In this document: one piece after another, positions 45,777-52,705 of the stretch
Numbering within the stretch: position 1 is the first letter of the stretch
Layout: every line of letters begins with the position of its first letter
Source: Diaphorobacter nitroreducens
Lineage (GTDB): Bacteria > Pseudomonadota > Gammaproteobacteria > Burkholderiales > Burkholderiaceae_C
Assembly: GCA_003755025.1 (NCBI GenBank)
Contig: RJVL01000005.1
Coordinates: 232,692 to 296,691, forward strand
DNA: 64,000 bases
Direction: 5' to 3'
The notes under the pieces: model-generated
Seen by the model: only the letters and a program-made list of their open reading frames with translations
What the model was told of the DNA's origin: nothing
Database searches by the model: none
Position numbers and translations under genes: made by a program

Positions 45777-46165
45777 TTTTTGCAGCAACTCTCGTGCGCC
45801 GCTGCACAGCGGGTCTGGCGCTGGCGTCGTTGGCCGGCGTGGCAGCCGCCAAACTGCCGCCCCTGTCGCCCGAGGCACAGGCCAAGGCGGCAGAGACCGC
45901 CGCCAAGGCCGCATGGTCCGGCAAGGTGGACGCCTATAAGCTGTGTCAGGCACAAGACCGCGTGGTGGCGCACTACCGCCGCACCGCGCCGAACGCCGCG
46001 CCTGCGGTTTCTGCCCCCGCGTGCCTTGATCCGGGTCCTTTCAGCTACACGCCGCCGGAGGCCAAGCCGCTAGAGGCCGCGGGTGCTCACTCGCCTGCGG
46101 GCACTGCCACCAGCCCCCCCAACACGGCAGTGCCGGCCGCCGCCGCGTCGGCCCCCAAGAGCTGA
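45773..46165 (+). CDS. small exported protein of the formate dehydrogenase operon
   Basis: A 130-residue protein with a signal peptide (MIFAATLVRRCTAGLALASL, cleavage near GVAAAK) and a charged helical region KLPPLSPEAQAKAAETAAKA. Two cysteines follow (KLCQAQ and APACLDPGP), perhaps forming a disulfide, before an Ala/Pro-rich tail. A perfect AGGAGG lies 8 nt before the ATG, which overlaps the gamma-subunit stop. No family is recognised. It is the last gene of the operon before FdhD, so a periplasmic accessory role is inferred. Confidence 0.78.
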   Translation: MIFAATLVRRCTAGLALASLAGVAAAKLPPLSPEAQAKAAETAAKAAWSGKVDAYKLCQAQDRVVAHYRRTAPNAAPAVSAPACLDPGPFSYTPPEAKPLEAAGAHSPAGTATSPPNTAVPAAAASAPKS

Positions 46166-46227
46166 CCGAGCCGCCAGTCCGCGGTGCCTGGAGGCCCGCG
46201 GGCCGGTGACCGTAGCCTCTGTCCTGC

Positions 46228-46258
46228 ACGCCCCGCCGCGCTCTGCGCGCCGGGGCGT
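46228..46258 (+). terminator. hairpin between formate dehydrogenase operon and fdhD
   Basis: An 8-bp stem ACGCCCCG/CGGGGCGT extended inward by CGCG/CGCG after one mismatch. Only a short T-poor tail follows, so it may be partial terminator or processing site. Confidence 0.45.
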
Positions 46259-46267
46259 CGTTACGTG

Positions 46268-46273
46268 TACGCT
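46268..46273 (+). promoter_or_regulatory. candidate -10 element for fdhD
   Basis: TACGCT, 6 nt upstream of the fdhD ATG; another example of a -10-like motif that would give a near-leaderless transcript. Confidence 0.3.
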
Positions 46274-46279
46274 GCACCC

Positions 46280-47170
46280 ATGACGCCAACGTCCCAACCA
46301 CAGACCCTCTCTCGCCATGCCAGTGTGCCGCGGCTCACGCAGGCGGTTGCGCCGCTCACCCATGCGGTGCAAGCCATCAACGAAAGAGGCGAGCGCGAAG
46401 AGCTGCACATTCCCGCCGAACGCCCGCTCACGGTGTACGTGGATCGGCGCGAACTGGTCACGCTGATGACGCTGGGCGCACACCCCGAGCTGCTGGTGTT
46501 GGGATACCTGCGTAACCAGCGGTTGGTGGATTCCGTGGAGGAGATCGAGTCCATCACCGTGGACTGGGAGGTCAACGCCGCCGCCGTCGCCACGCGCCGC
46601 GGCATCGCACGCATCGAAGAACGCACCGCGCGCAAGGTCGTCACCACCGGCTGTGGCCAGGGCAGCGTGTTCGGCGGCTTGATGGACGAGGTGGCCGGCA
46701 TACACCTGCCTCCCGCGCAACTGACGCAGGCCGAGCTGTACGGTATCGTCAACGCCATCCGACTTCAGGAATCCACCTACAAATCCGCCGGTTCGGTGCA
46801 CGGCTGCGCCCTGTTCCAGGGGCCGCAGATGCTCGTCTTTGTGGAGGACGTGGGACGCCACAATGCCATTGACACCATTGCGGGCTGGATGTGGATGCAG
46901 CAGCCGGCCGAGGCCATGCAGGGCAGCGACAAAGTGTTCTACACCACGGGTCGCCTCACGAGCGAGATGGTCATCAAATCCGCCCAGATGGGGGTGCCCA
47001 TCGTGGTGTCGCGCAGCGGCATGACACAAATGGGGCATGCCGTGGCCAGCCAGCTGGGGCTGTGCGCCATCGGACGTGCGACCAATCGGCGCTTTCTCTG
47101 CTACAGCGGGGCGGATCGGCTGGTGCTGCAGCCAGAGCTGGCACAGGCGCCGCCTGTACCCGCTGCGTAG
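46280..47170 (+). CDS. fdhD: formate dehydrogenase accessory sulfurtransferase FdhD
   Basis: Sulfurates the molybdenum cofactor before insertion into formate dehydrogenases; required for activity of both enzymes encoded here. The 296-residue protein has REELHIPAERPLTVYVDRRE, LLVLGYLRNQRLVDS, the cysteine loop TTGCGQGS (first cysteine of the CGxC-type motif present, second replaced by Gly), FVEDVGRHNAIDTIAG, TTGRLTSEMVIKSAQMGVPI and SRSGMTQMG. The ATG chosen gives MTPTSQPQ; longer readings enter the upstream hairpin. Confidence 0.95.
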   Translation: MTPTSQPQTLSRHASVPRLTQAVAPLTHAVQAINERGEREELHIPAERPLTVYVDRRELVTLMTLGAHPELLVLGYLRNQRLVDSVEEIESITVDWEVNAAAVATRRGIARIEERTARKVVTTGCGQGSVFGGLMDEVAGIHLPPAQLTQAELYGIVNAIRLQESTYKSAGSVHGCALFQGPQMLVFVEDVGRHNAIDTIAGWMWMQQPAEAMQGSDKVFYTTGRLTSEMVIKSAQMGVPIVVSRSGMTQMGHAVASQLGLCAIGRATNRRFLCYSGADRLVLQPELAQAPPVPAA

Positions 47171-47230
47171 CGGCGCAAGGGGCCCTATGTGGCCAATGGC
47201 GGTCATTGAGGCACACATAGTGCCGGTGGC

Positions 47231-49816
47231 ATGATGCACGCCATGCCCGCATCCCCAGCCTCCGCATCTTCGCAAGACTCGCCAACCGGCCGCATCGCTG
47301 TGCCATGGGCTCGCCTGGGCTGGCGCACGCTCTGGCGTGATCTGCGCGCGGGCGAGTTGCGCCTGCTCATGGTCGCCGTGACGCTGGCCGTGGCAGCGCT
47401 CACCTCGGTGGGTTTCTTTGCGGATCGACTTCAGGGTGGCCTGGCGCGCGACGCACTGCAACTGCTGGGCGGCGACGCAGTGGTGGCCAGCGACAACCCC
47501 ACGCCCGTCGCGTTTGTGGAGCAGGCACGGGCGCTGGGTTTGACGGGCGTGACCACCCTGAGCTTTCCCACCATGGGGCGCGCGCCCGATCTGCAGGGCG
47601 GCGCCAGCCGGCTGGTGGCGCTCAAGAGCGTGGAGCCGGGCTACCCGTTGCGCGGCCGCCTGCAGGTGGCGGACGCCCCTCAGCGCCCCGGCATTCCCAC
47701 ACAAAGCATTCCAGCGCAGGGCGAGGTCTGGGTGGACGCTCCGCTATTGGAGTCGTTGGCGCTCCAGTTGGGTAACTTCCTGCTGCTGGGGGACACGCAA
47801 CTGCGCATCACGCGCATCATCACGCTGGAGCCCGACCGCGGGGCAGGCTTCATGAACTTTGCCCCGCGCGTGATGCTCAATGCGATGGATCTGCCCGCTA
47901 CCGGGCTGGTACAGCCCGCCAGCCGTATCACTTACCGCTTTGCGGTGGCCGGCACACCGGACGCCGTCAAGCGCTTCACCGCCTGGGCCAGTGCGGCGGC
48001 GGCCGAGCCGGGCATGCGCGGCGTGCGTGTGGAGTCGCTGGACAGCGGTAGGCCTGAGATGCGCCAGACGCTGGACCGCGCGCAGAAGTTCCTCAACCTC
48101 GTGGCGTTGCTGGCGGCGTTGCTCTCGGCCGTGGCCGTGGCGCTGGCCGCCCGCGGCTTCGCCAACGAGCATCTGGACGCCGCCGCGCTGCTGCGCGTGC
48201 TGGGCCAGAGCCAGCGCACGATCGCCGGCGCCTACGTGATGGAGTTTGCGCTGGTCGGCCTGTTCGCCAGCGCGCTGGGTGTGCTGCTGGGCTTTGCGGT
48301 GCACCATGTGTTCGTGCTGCTGCTTGCGGGGCTGGTGGAATCGGCACTGCCTGCGGCCAGCCTCTGGCCCGTGGCCTTCGGCGTGGGCGTGGGCCTCACG
48401 CTGATGTGCGCCTTCGGCCTGCCGCCGGTGCTGCAGCTGGCGCAGGTGCCGCCGCTGCGGGTGATCCGGCGTGACCTGGGGAATGTGCGGCCCACGTCCC
48501 TGGCTGTGCTGGGCTTGGGCGTGGCGGGGTTTGCGGCGTTGCTGCTGGTGGTCAGCCGCGACTGGAAGCTCGGCGCGATCGCCGTGGGTGGTTTTGCCGC
48601 AGCCGCGCTGCTGTTTGCCGCGCTGGCCTGGGCGGCCGTGGGGCTGCTGCGCAAGAGTGTGCGCGAGACCATGGCGCCGCGCTGGCTGGTGCTGGCCACG
48701 CGCCAGATCGCCGCGCGCCCCGCCTATGCCGTGGTGCAGGTCAGCAGTCTGGCGGTGGGGCTGCTGGCGCTGGTGCTGCTGGTGCTGCTGCGCACGGACC
48801 TCATCGCCAGCTGGCAGCGTGCCACGCCGGCCACGGCGCCCAACCGTTTCGTGATCAACATCCTGCCGGACCAGGCCGAGGCCTTTCGCCAGATGCTGCA
48901 GCGGGCGGGCGTTGCGCAGTACGACTGGTACCCCATGTTCCGCGGCCGGCTGGTGGCCATCAACGACCGCCCGGTGAGCATGGACGACTATGAGGACGAC
49001 CGCGCCAAGCGCCTGGTGGACCGTGAGTTCAACCTCTCCAACGCCCACGACGCGCCGGAGCACAACCCCATCGTGGGCGGGCGCTGGACCCCTGACGAGC
49101 ACGGCGCCGTGAGCGTGGAGGAGGGTATCGCCAAGACGCTGGGCCTCAAGCTGGGCGATCGACTGCGCTTTGACATCGCCGGCGTGCAGAGCGAGGCGCG
49201 CATCACCAGCCTGCGTCAGGTGGACTGGAGTTCCATGCGTGCCAACTTCTTCGTGATGTACCCGGTGGCGCAGATGCCCGACGTGCCCTACACCTACCTG
49301 GCCGCCTACCGCGCACCGCAGCAGCCGGGCTTTGACAACGCGCTGGTGCATGCCTTCCCCAACATCACCAACGTGGACATGAGCGCCACGCTGGCCCAGG
49401 TGCAAGGGGTGCTGGCGCAGGTGATCCGCGCGGTGGAGTTTCTGTTTGCCTTCACGCTGGCGGCAGGGCTGGTGGTGCTGTTCGCGGCCGTCACCGCCAC
49501 GCGCGAGGAGCGCGCACGCGAATTCGCCATCATGCGTGCCGTGGGCGCGCGTGCCAGCCTGCTGCGACAGGTGCAGCGTGCCGAACTGGCCGGCGTGGGC
49601 CTGCTGGCGGGCTTCCTGGCCAGCTGTGTGGCCGTGGCCGTGGGCTGGGCGCTGGCGCGCTATGTGTTCGACTTCAGCTGGACGGCCCAGTTCTGGGTGC
49701 CGATCGCCGGTGCGCTGGCGGGTGCGCTGCTGGCGCTGGCGGCGGGTTGGTGGGGTTTGCGCGAGGTGCTGCGCCGCCCCGTGGTACAGACGTTGCGCAG
49801 CGCAGCGCAGGAGTGA
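47231..49816 (+). CDS. ABC transporter permease, FtsX/YbbP-like
   Basis: An 861-residue inner-membrane protein. A first helix near residues 42-60 precedes a large periplasmic MacB-PCD-like domain (residues about 60-270). Two FtsX permease blocks follow, one around residues 280-400 and one around residues 730-855 (TREERAREFAIMRAVGARAS and LRQVQRAELAGVGLLAGFLA), with a second periplasmic domain between. This is the YbbP architecture, which works with the YbbA ATPase in export or lipid handling. No ATPase partner is encoded nearby. ATGs at 47234 and 47243 are alternative starts. Confidence 0.9.
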   Translation: MMHAMPASPASASSQDSPTGRIAVPWARLGWRTLWRDLRAGELRLLMVAVTLAVAALTSVGFFADRLQGGLARDALQLLGGDAVVASDNPTPVAFVEQARALGLTGVTTLSFPTMGRAPDLQGGASRLVALKSVEPGYPLRGRLQVADAPQRPGIPTQSIPAQGEVWVDAPLLESLALQLGNFLLLGDTQLRITRIITLEPDRGAGFMNFAPRVMLNAMDLPATGLVQPASRITYRFAVAGTPDAVKRFTAWASAAAAEPGMRGVRVESLDSGRPEMRQTLDRAQKFLNLVALLAALLSAVAVALAARGFANEHLDAAALLRVLGQSQRTIAGAYVMEFALVGLFASALGVLLGFAVHHVFVLLLAGLVESALPAASLWPVAFGVGVGLTLMCAFGLPPVLQLAQVPPLRVIRRDLGNVRPTSLAVLGLGVAGFAALLLVVSRDWKLGAIAVGGFAAAALLFAALAWAAVGLLRKSVRETMAPRWLVLATRQIAARPAYAVVQVSSLAVGLLALVLLVLLRTDLIASWQRATPATAPNRFVINILPDQAEAFRQMLQRAGVAQYDWYPMFRGRLVAINDRPVSMDDYEDDRAKRLVDREFNLSNAHDAPEHNPIVGGRWTPDEHGAVSVEEGIAKTLGLKLGDRLRFDIAGVQSEARITSLRQVDWSSMRANFFVMYPVAQMPDVPYTYLAAYRAPQQPGFDNALVHAFPNITNVDMSATLAQVQGVLAQVIRAVEFLFAFTLAAGLVVLFAAVTATREERAREFAIMRAVGARASLLRQVQRAELAGVGLLAGFLASCVAVAVGWALARYVFDFSWTAQFWVPIAGALAGALLALAAGWWGLREVLRRPVVQTLRSAAQE

Positions 49817-49824
49817 GGAGGGCC

Positions 49825-50052
49825 ATGCCGCAACACGACACGCCGCATTGGGAACCCGACTGGTCGCAGGCGCCGGAGGGCTGGGATTGGCTGGCGCAGG
49901 ACGAAGACGGGCGCTGGTACTGGTACCGCACGCAGCCGCAGGTGGGCGTGGGCGGCGGCGTGTGGCGCTCCAACTCACGCCACCAGCAGTACGCCGGCCA
50001 GGGCCTGCCCAACCCGGCCTGGGACGCCTCGCTGCGCCATCGTCAACAATGA
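49825..50052 (+). CDS. small tryptophan-rich protein, function unknown
   Basis: A 75-residue soluble protein with seven tryptophans clustered in the first 50 residues: HWEPDWSQAPEGWDWLAQDE, then GRWYWYRTQP. This W-D-x-D-G-x-W-Y-W spacing recalls short aromatic-rich or WW-like binding modules, but no family can be named. GAGGAGGG lies just before the ATG, which starts 8 bp after the permease stop, so coupled expression is likely. A repeat copy begins at its last codons. Confidence 0.75.
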   Translation: MPQHDTPHWEPDWSQAPEGWDWLAQDEDGRWYWYRTQPQVGVGGGVWRSNSRHQQYAGQGLPNPAWDASLRHRQQ

Positions 50053-50104
50053 TTTTGATAGCTGCCAGCGCTTGCTGGTATTGCGTTGGAGGCCAATTTG
50101 GTTA
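50051..50104 (+). repeat. dispersed repeat, copy 8 (supplies start region of next gene)
   Basis: GATAGCTGCCAGCGCTTGCT, then GCGTTGGAGGCCAATTTGG. The GGAGG of the right part sits 5 nt before the TTG start of the following gene. Confidence 0.88.
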
Positions 50105-51669
50105 TTGACGCAGACGAGAGTGCCGATCTGGCTGCCGCGCTGTGTCGGGCCCTGTACGTGGCCGAGGGGGGGCCGGTCGAGCATGTGCAGACGCACCTAT
50201 CGCATCTGCTGCTGACCCCTACGCATGCCTACAAGCTCAAAAAGCCGCTGCACCTGCCCTTTGCCGATTTCCGCACGCTGCAGGCGCGGCGCCATTTCTG
50301 CGGCGAGGAACTGCGTCTGAACCAGCGCCTGGCGCCCATGCTCTACCGGGACATACTGCCGGTGGTGGGCAGCGCCAAGGCGCCGCGCCTGGGGAGCGTG
50401 GAGGAAGCCGGCAACGCTATCGACTGGGTGCTGCGCATGCGCCGCTTTCCCGCGGGCAGCGAGGCCGACGCCCTGGTGCGCGCCGGCGCGCTGCTGCCCG
50501 CGCAGGTGGACGCGTTTGCCGCGCATCTCGCGCGCTTTCACGACGGCGCACCGGTGGCGCCGCCGGATGGCGGCTGGGGCACCGCCGTGCAGGTGGAGCA
50601 GGCCATCACCGGCGTGCTGGACACGCTGGCGCCGCTGCTCGGCGAAGCCGAGAGCGCGCGGCTGGCGGCGCTGCGCATGTGGTTCAGCGCGCAGCAGCCC
50701 CTGCTGGCCCAGTGCTGGGCCGTGCGCCACGCCACGGGCCATGTGCGCGAAGGCCATGGGGACCTGCACCTGGGCAACGTGGTGCTGCTGGCGGGTGCGC
50801 TCACCGCCTTCGACTGCATCGAGTTCAGCCCGCCGCTGCGCTGGATCGACACGCTGGCCGACGCGGGTTTCTTCAGCATGGACCTGCATGCCCATGGCCG
50901 GTCTGACCTGGCCTGGCGCTTCCTGGACGGCTACCTGGCGGTCACGGGCGACTATGCCGGCCTGGCCGTGCTGCGCCCCTACGAGGTCTACCGCGCGCTG
51001 GTGCGGGCCATGGCCGCGCGCCTGCGTGCCGCGCAGGGTCTGGCGGGGACATCGGGGCCGGACTATCTGGCTTGCGCCGAACGCCTGGCCGCACCGCTGG
51101 CCCCCCGCCTGCTGATCACCTACGGACTGTCGGGGTCTGGCAAGTCCACCGTCGCCGCCGCGCTGCTGGAGCAAGGCGCCGTGCGCCTGCGCTCGGATGT
51201 AGAGCGCAAGCGCCTGTATGGCCTGGCGGCGCTGGACCGCTCCACCGCGCGGGGTGTGGACATCTATACCTCCGAGGCCTCGCAGTGCACCTTCGCGCAC
51301 CTGCGCCAGCAGGCCCGCGCCGTGCTACAGGCAGGCTACCCGGTGATCGTGGACGCGGCCTTCCTGCACCGACGCGAGCGCGACGCCTTTCGCGCGCTGG
51401 CAAGCGAATTGGGCGTTCCGTTCACCATCCTGCATTGCCATGCGGACCCACAGCAACTGCGCGGGCGCGTGCTGCGCCGCAGCGCGGCCGGCACCGACCC
51501 GTCGGAGGCCAGCCTGGCCGTGCTCGCGCGCCAGCAGGACAGCGCCGAGCCACTGGCGCCCGACGAGCAGGCACAGGTGCTGGACGTGGCCACCGACCGG
51601 GCATGGGATGCGGTGGCGCTGTGGCGCCATTGGCAGGCGGCGGGCCGTGGCGCGGAGGGTGGTGCTTGA
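50098..51669 (+). CDS. bifunctional APH-like phosphotransferase / AAA P-loop kinase
   Basis: A 523-residue two-domain protein. Residues about 1-330 resemble aminoglycoside phosphotransferase/choline-kinase folds (VQTHLSHLLLTPTHAYKLKK and, at the catalytic loop, EGHGDLHLGNVVLL followed by FDCIEFS). Residues about 340-520 form a P-loop kinase with LLITYGLSGSGKSTVAAALL and RSDVERKRLYGL. Such fusions are annotated as AAA-family ATPase/aminoglycoside phosphotransferase; the substrate is not known and resistance should not be assumed. The TTG at 50098 was chosen for its GGAGG; TTG 50086 is an alternative. Confidence 0.85.
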   Translation: MVIDADESADLAAALCRALYVAEGGPVEHVQTHLSHLLLTPTHAYKLKKPLHLPFADFRTLQARRHFCGEELRLNQRLAPMLYRDILPVVGSAKAPRLGSVEEAGNAIDWVLRMRRFPAGSEADALVRAGALLPAQVDAFAAHLARFHDGAPVAPPDGGWGTAVQVEQAITGVLDTLAPLLGEAESARLAALRMWFSAQQPLLAQCWAVRHATGHVREGHGDLHLGNVVLLAGALTAFDCIEFSPPLRWIDTLADAGFFSMDLHAHGRSDLAWRFLDGYLAVTGDYAGLAVLRPYEVYRALVRAMAARLRAAQGLAGTSGPDYLACAERLAAPLAPRLLITYGLSGSGKSTVAAALLEQGAVRLRSDVERKRLYGLAALDRSTARGVDIYTSEASQCTFAHLRQQARAVLQAGYPVIVDAAFLHRRERDAFRALASELGVPFTILHCHADPQQLRGRVLRRSAAGTDPSEASLAVLARQQDSAEPLAPDEQAQVLDVATDRAWDAVALWRHWQAAGRGAEGGA

Positions 51670-51712
51670 TGTGTGTCAACATGCCTCGTATGGCCAGTGG
51701 CATGCTGAAACC

Positions 51713-52099
51713 ATGAACACCACCTCCCTCTCCGATTCCCAACGCGAACAGCTGCGCGGTGCGCTGGAGCAGCGCAAGCAGCAATTGCTGGCCGAACTGG
51801 GCGAGGCCCAGCGCGACACGCTGGCCGTGGCCACCAACCGCGCCGATGCCGAGCGGCTGGACGACCGCAAGGACCAGGCCGACCGCATGGCGCAAGCCAC
51901 CGTGCGCGACGCCGAGGCCACGCGCGACCACGACGAGTTGGTGGCGGTGCGCGCCGCGCTCGCACGCCTGGCCGACGGCAGCTATGGCGAGTGCACCGAC
52001 TGCGGCCAGCCCGTGGGCGTGGCCCGCCTGCTGGCGCAGCCCGCGGCGGCGCGCTGCATTGCCTGCCAGTCCAAGGCCGAGGCGCGCGGCGAGCGTTGA
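51713..52099 (+). CDS. DksA/TraR-type C4 zinc-finger protein
   Basis: A 128-residue protein with an N-terminal coiled coil (residues about 8-80, ending DHDELVAVRAALARLADGSY) and a C-terminal zinc finger with cysteine pairs CTDCG and CIAC separated by PVGVARLLAQPAAAR. This is the DksA/TraR fold, which inserts into the RNA polymerase secondary channel. It is shorter than E. coli DksA (151), and the acidic tip residues are not obvious, so it is a DksA-like paralogue. Confidence 0.87.
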   Translation: MNTTSLSDSQREQLRGALEQRKQQLLAELGEAQRDTLAVATNRADAERLDDRKDQADRMAQATVRDAEATRDHDELVAVRAALARLADGSYGECTDCGQPVGVARLLAQPAAARCIACQSKAEARGER

Positions 52100-52137
52100 C
52101 AGCCCTGAGGAAGCGGCGCCAGCGCCGGCCCGCTTTC

Positions 52138-52143
52138 TACAAT
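52138..52143 (+). promoter_or_regulatory. -10 element TACAAT for the hemoglobin gene
   Basis: TACAAT, five of six matches to TATAAT, 7 nt before the ATG at 52151. The overlapping ATG at 52142 lies inside this hexamer, which argues for the downstream start and a leaderless or very short leader. Confidence 0.5.
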
Positions 52144-52150
52144 GGCGCGT

Positions 52151-52567
52151 ATGTCAGCACCTGATTCCGCGCCGTCCGCTCCCACGCCTGCCACACCGTT
52201 CGAGCGGATCGGCGGCGAGCCGCGCATCCGCCAACTGGTGGACCGTTTCTACGACCTCATGGACCTGGAGCCCGGCTACGCCGAGCTGCGTGCCAGCCAC
52301 GGCACTACGCTGGATGACGCGCGCGACAAGCTGTTCTGGTTCCTCTGCGGTTGGCTGGGCGGGCCCGACCACTACCAGAGCCGCTTCGGCCACCCGCGTT
52401 TGCGCGCGCGCCACATGCCGTTTTCCATCGGCATCCTGGAGCGGGACCAGTGGGTCGCCTGCATGGACCAGGCTATGGGGGAAGTGGGCGTGTCCGACGA
52501 CCTGCGCGCGCGCCTGAACGAGAGCTTCATGGGCACGGCCGACTGGATGCGCAACCGCGGCGGTTGA
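52151..52567 (+). CDS. group II truncated hemoglobin
   Basis: A 138-residue haem protein of the 2-on-2 globin fold. PFERIGGEPRIRQLVDRFYDLM opens the domain; the proximal histidine is within FGHPRLRARHMPF, and the Trp and Asp of RDQWVACMDQAM match group II members. They typically bind oxygen or NO and scavenge or sense them. It could protect the Fe-S enzymes encoded in the window, which is inference only. It is a single gene behind its own -10 motif. Confidence 0.92.
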   Translation: MSAPDSAPSAPTPATPFERIGGEPRIRQLVDRFYDLMDLEPGYAELRASHGTTLDDARDKLFWFLCGWLGGPDHYQSRFGHPRLRARHMPFSIGILERDQWVACMDQAMGEVGVSDDLRARLNESFMGTADWMRNRGG

Positions 52568-52579
52568 AATAGCTATTGA

Positions 52580-52619
52580 TTCAATAGCTATTGGCGCTTG
52601 TGGCAAGCGCGGTGAAGAC
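52580..52619 (+). repeat. dispersed repeat, copy 9 (short form)
   Basis: CAATAGCTATTGGCGCTTG, then GGCAAGCGCGGTGAAGAC. A partial second ATAGCTATTGA lies just before (52569-52579). Confidence 0.75.
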
Positions 52620-52705
52620 GGATGCGACATGTGGACCCGCGGCGTCACATGCCTGTCAAACCCGCCCTACAGACTCTGGCGTTTTATCCACCACCAGGGT
52701 CTTCC

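Noticed and set aside
52640-52680. A CTGTCA-containing stretch upstream of the nucleotidase considered as a Pho box
   Set aside because: Only one half-site is recognisable; the second 7-mer does not match, so phosphate control is not claimed.
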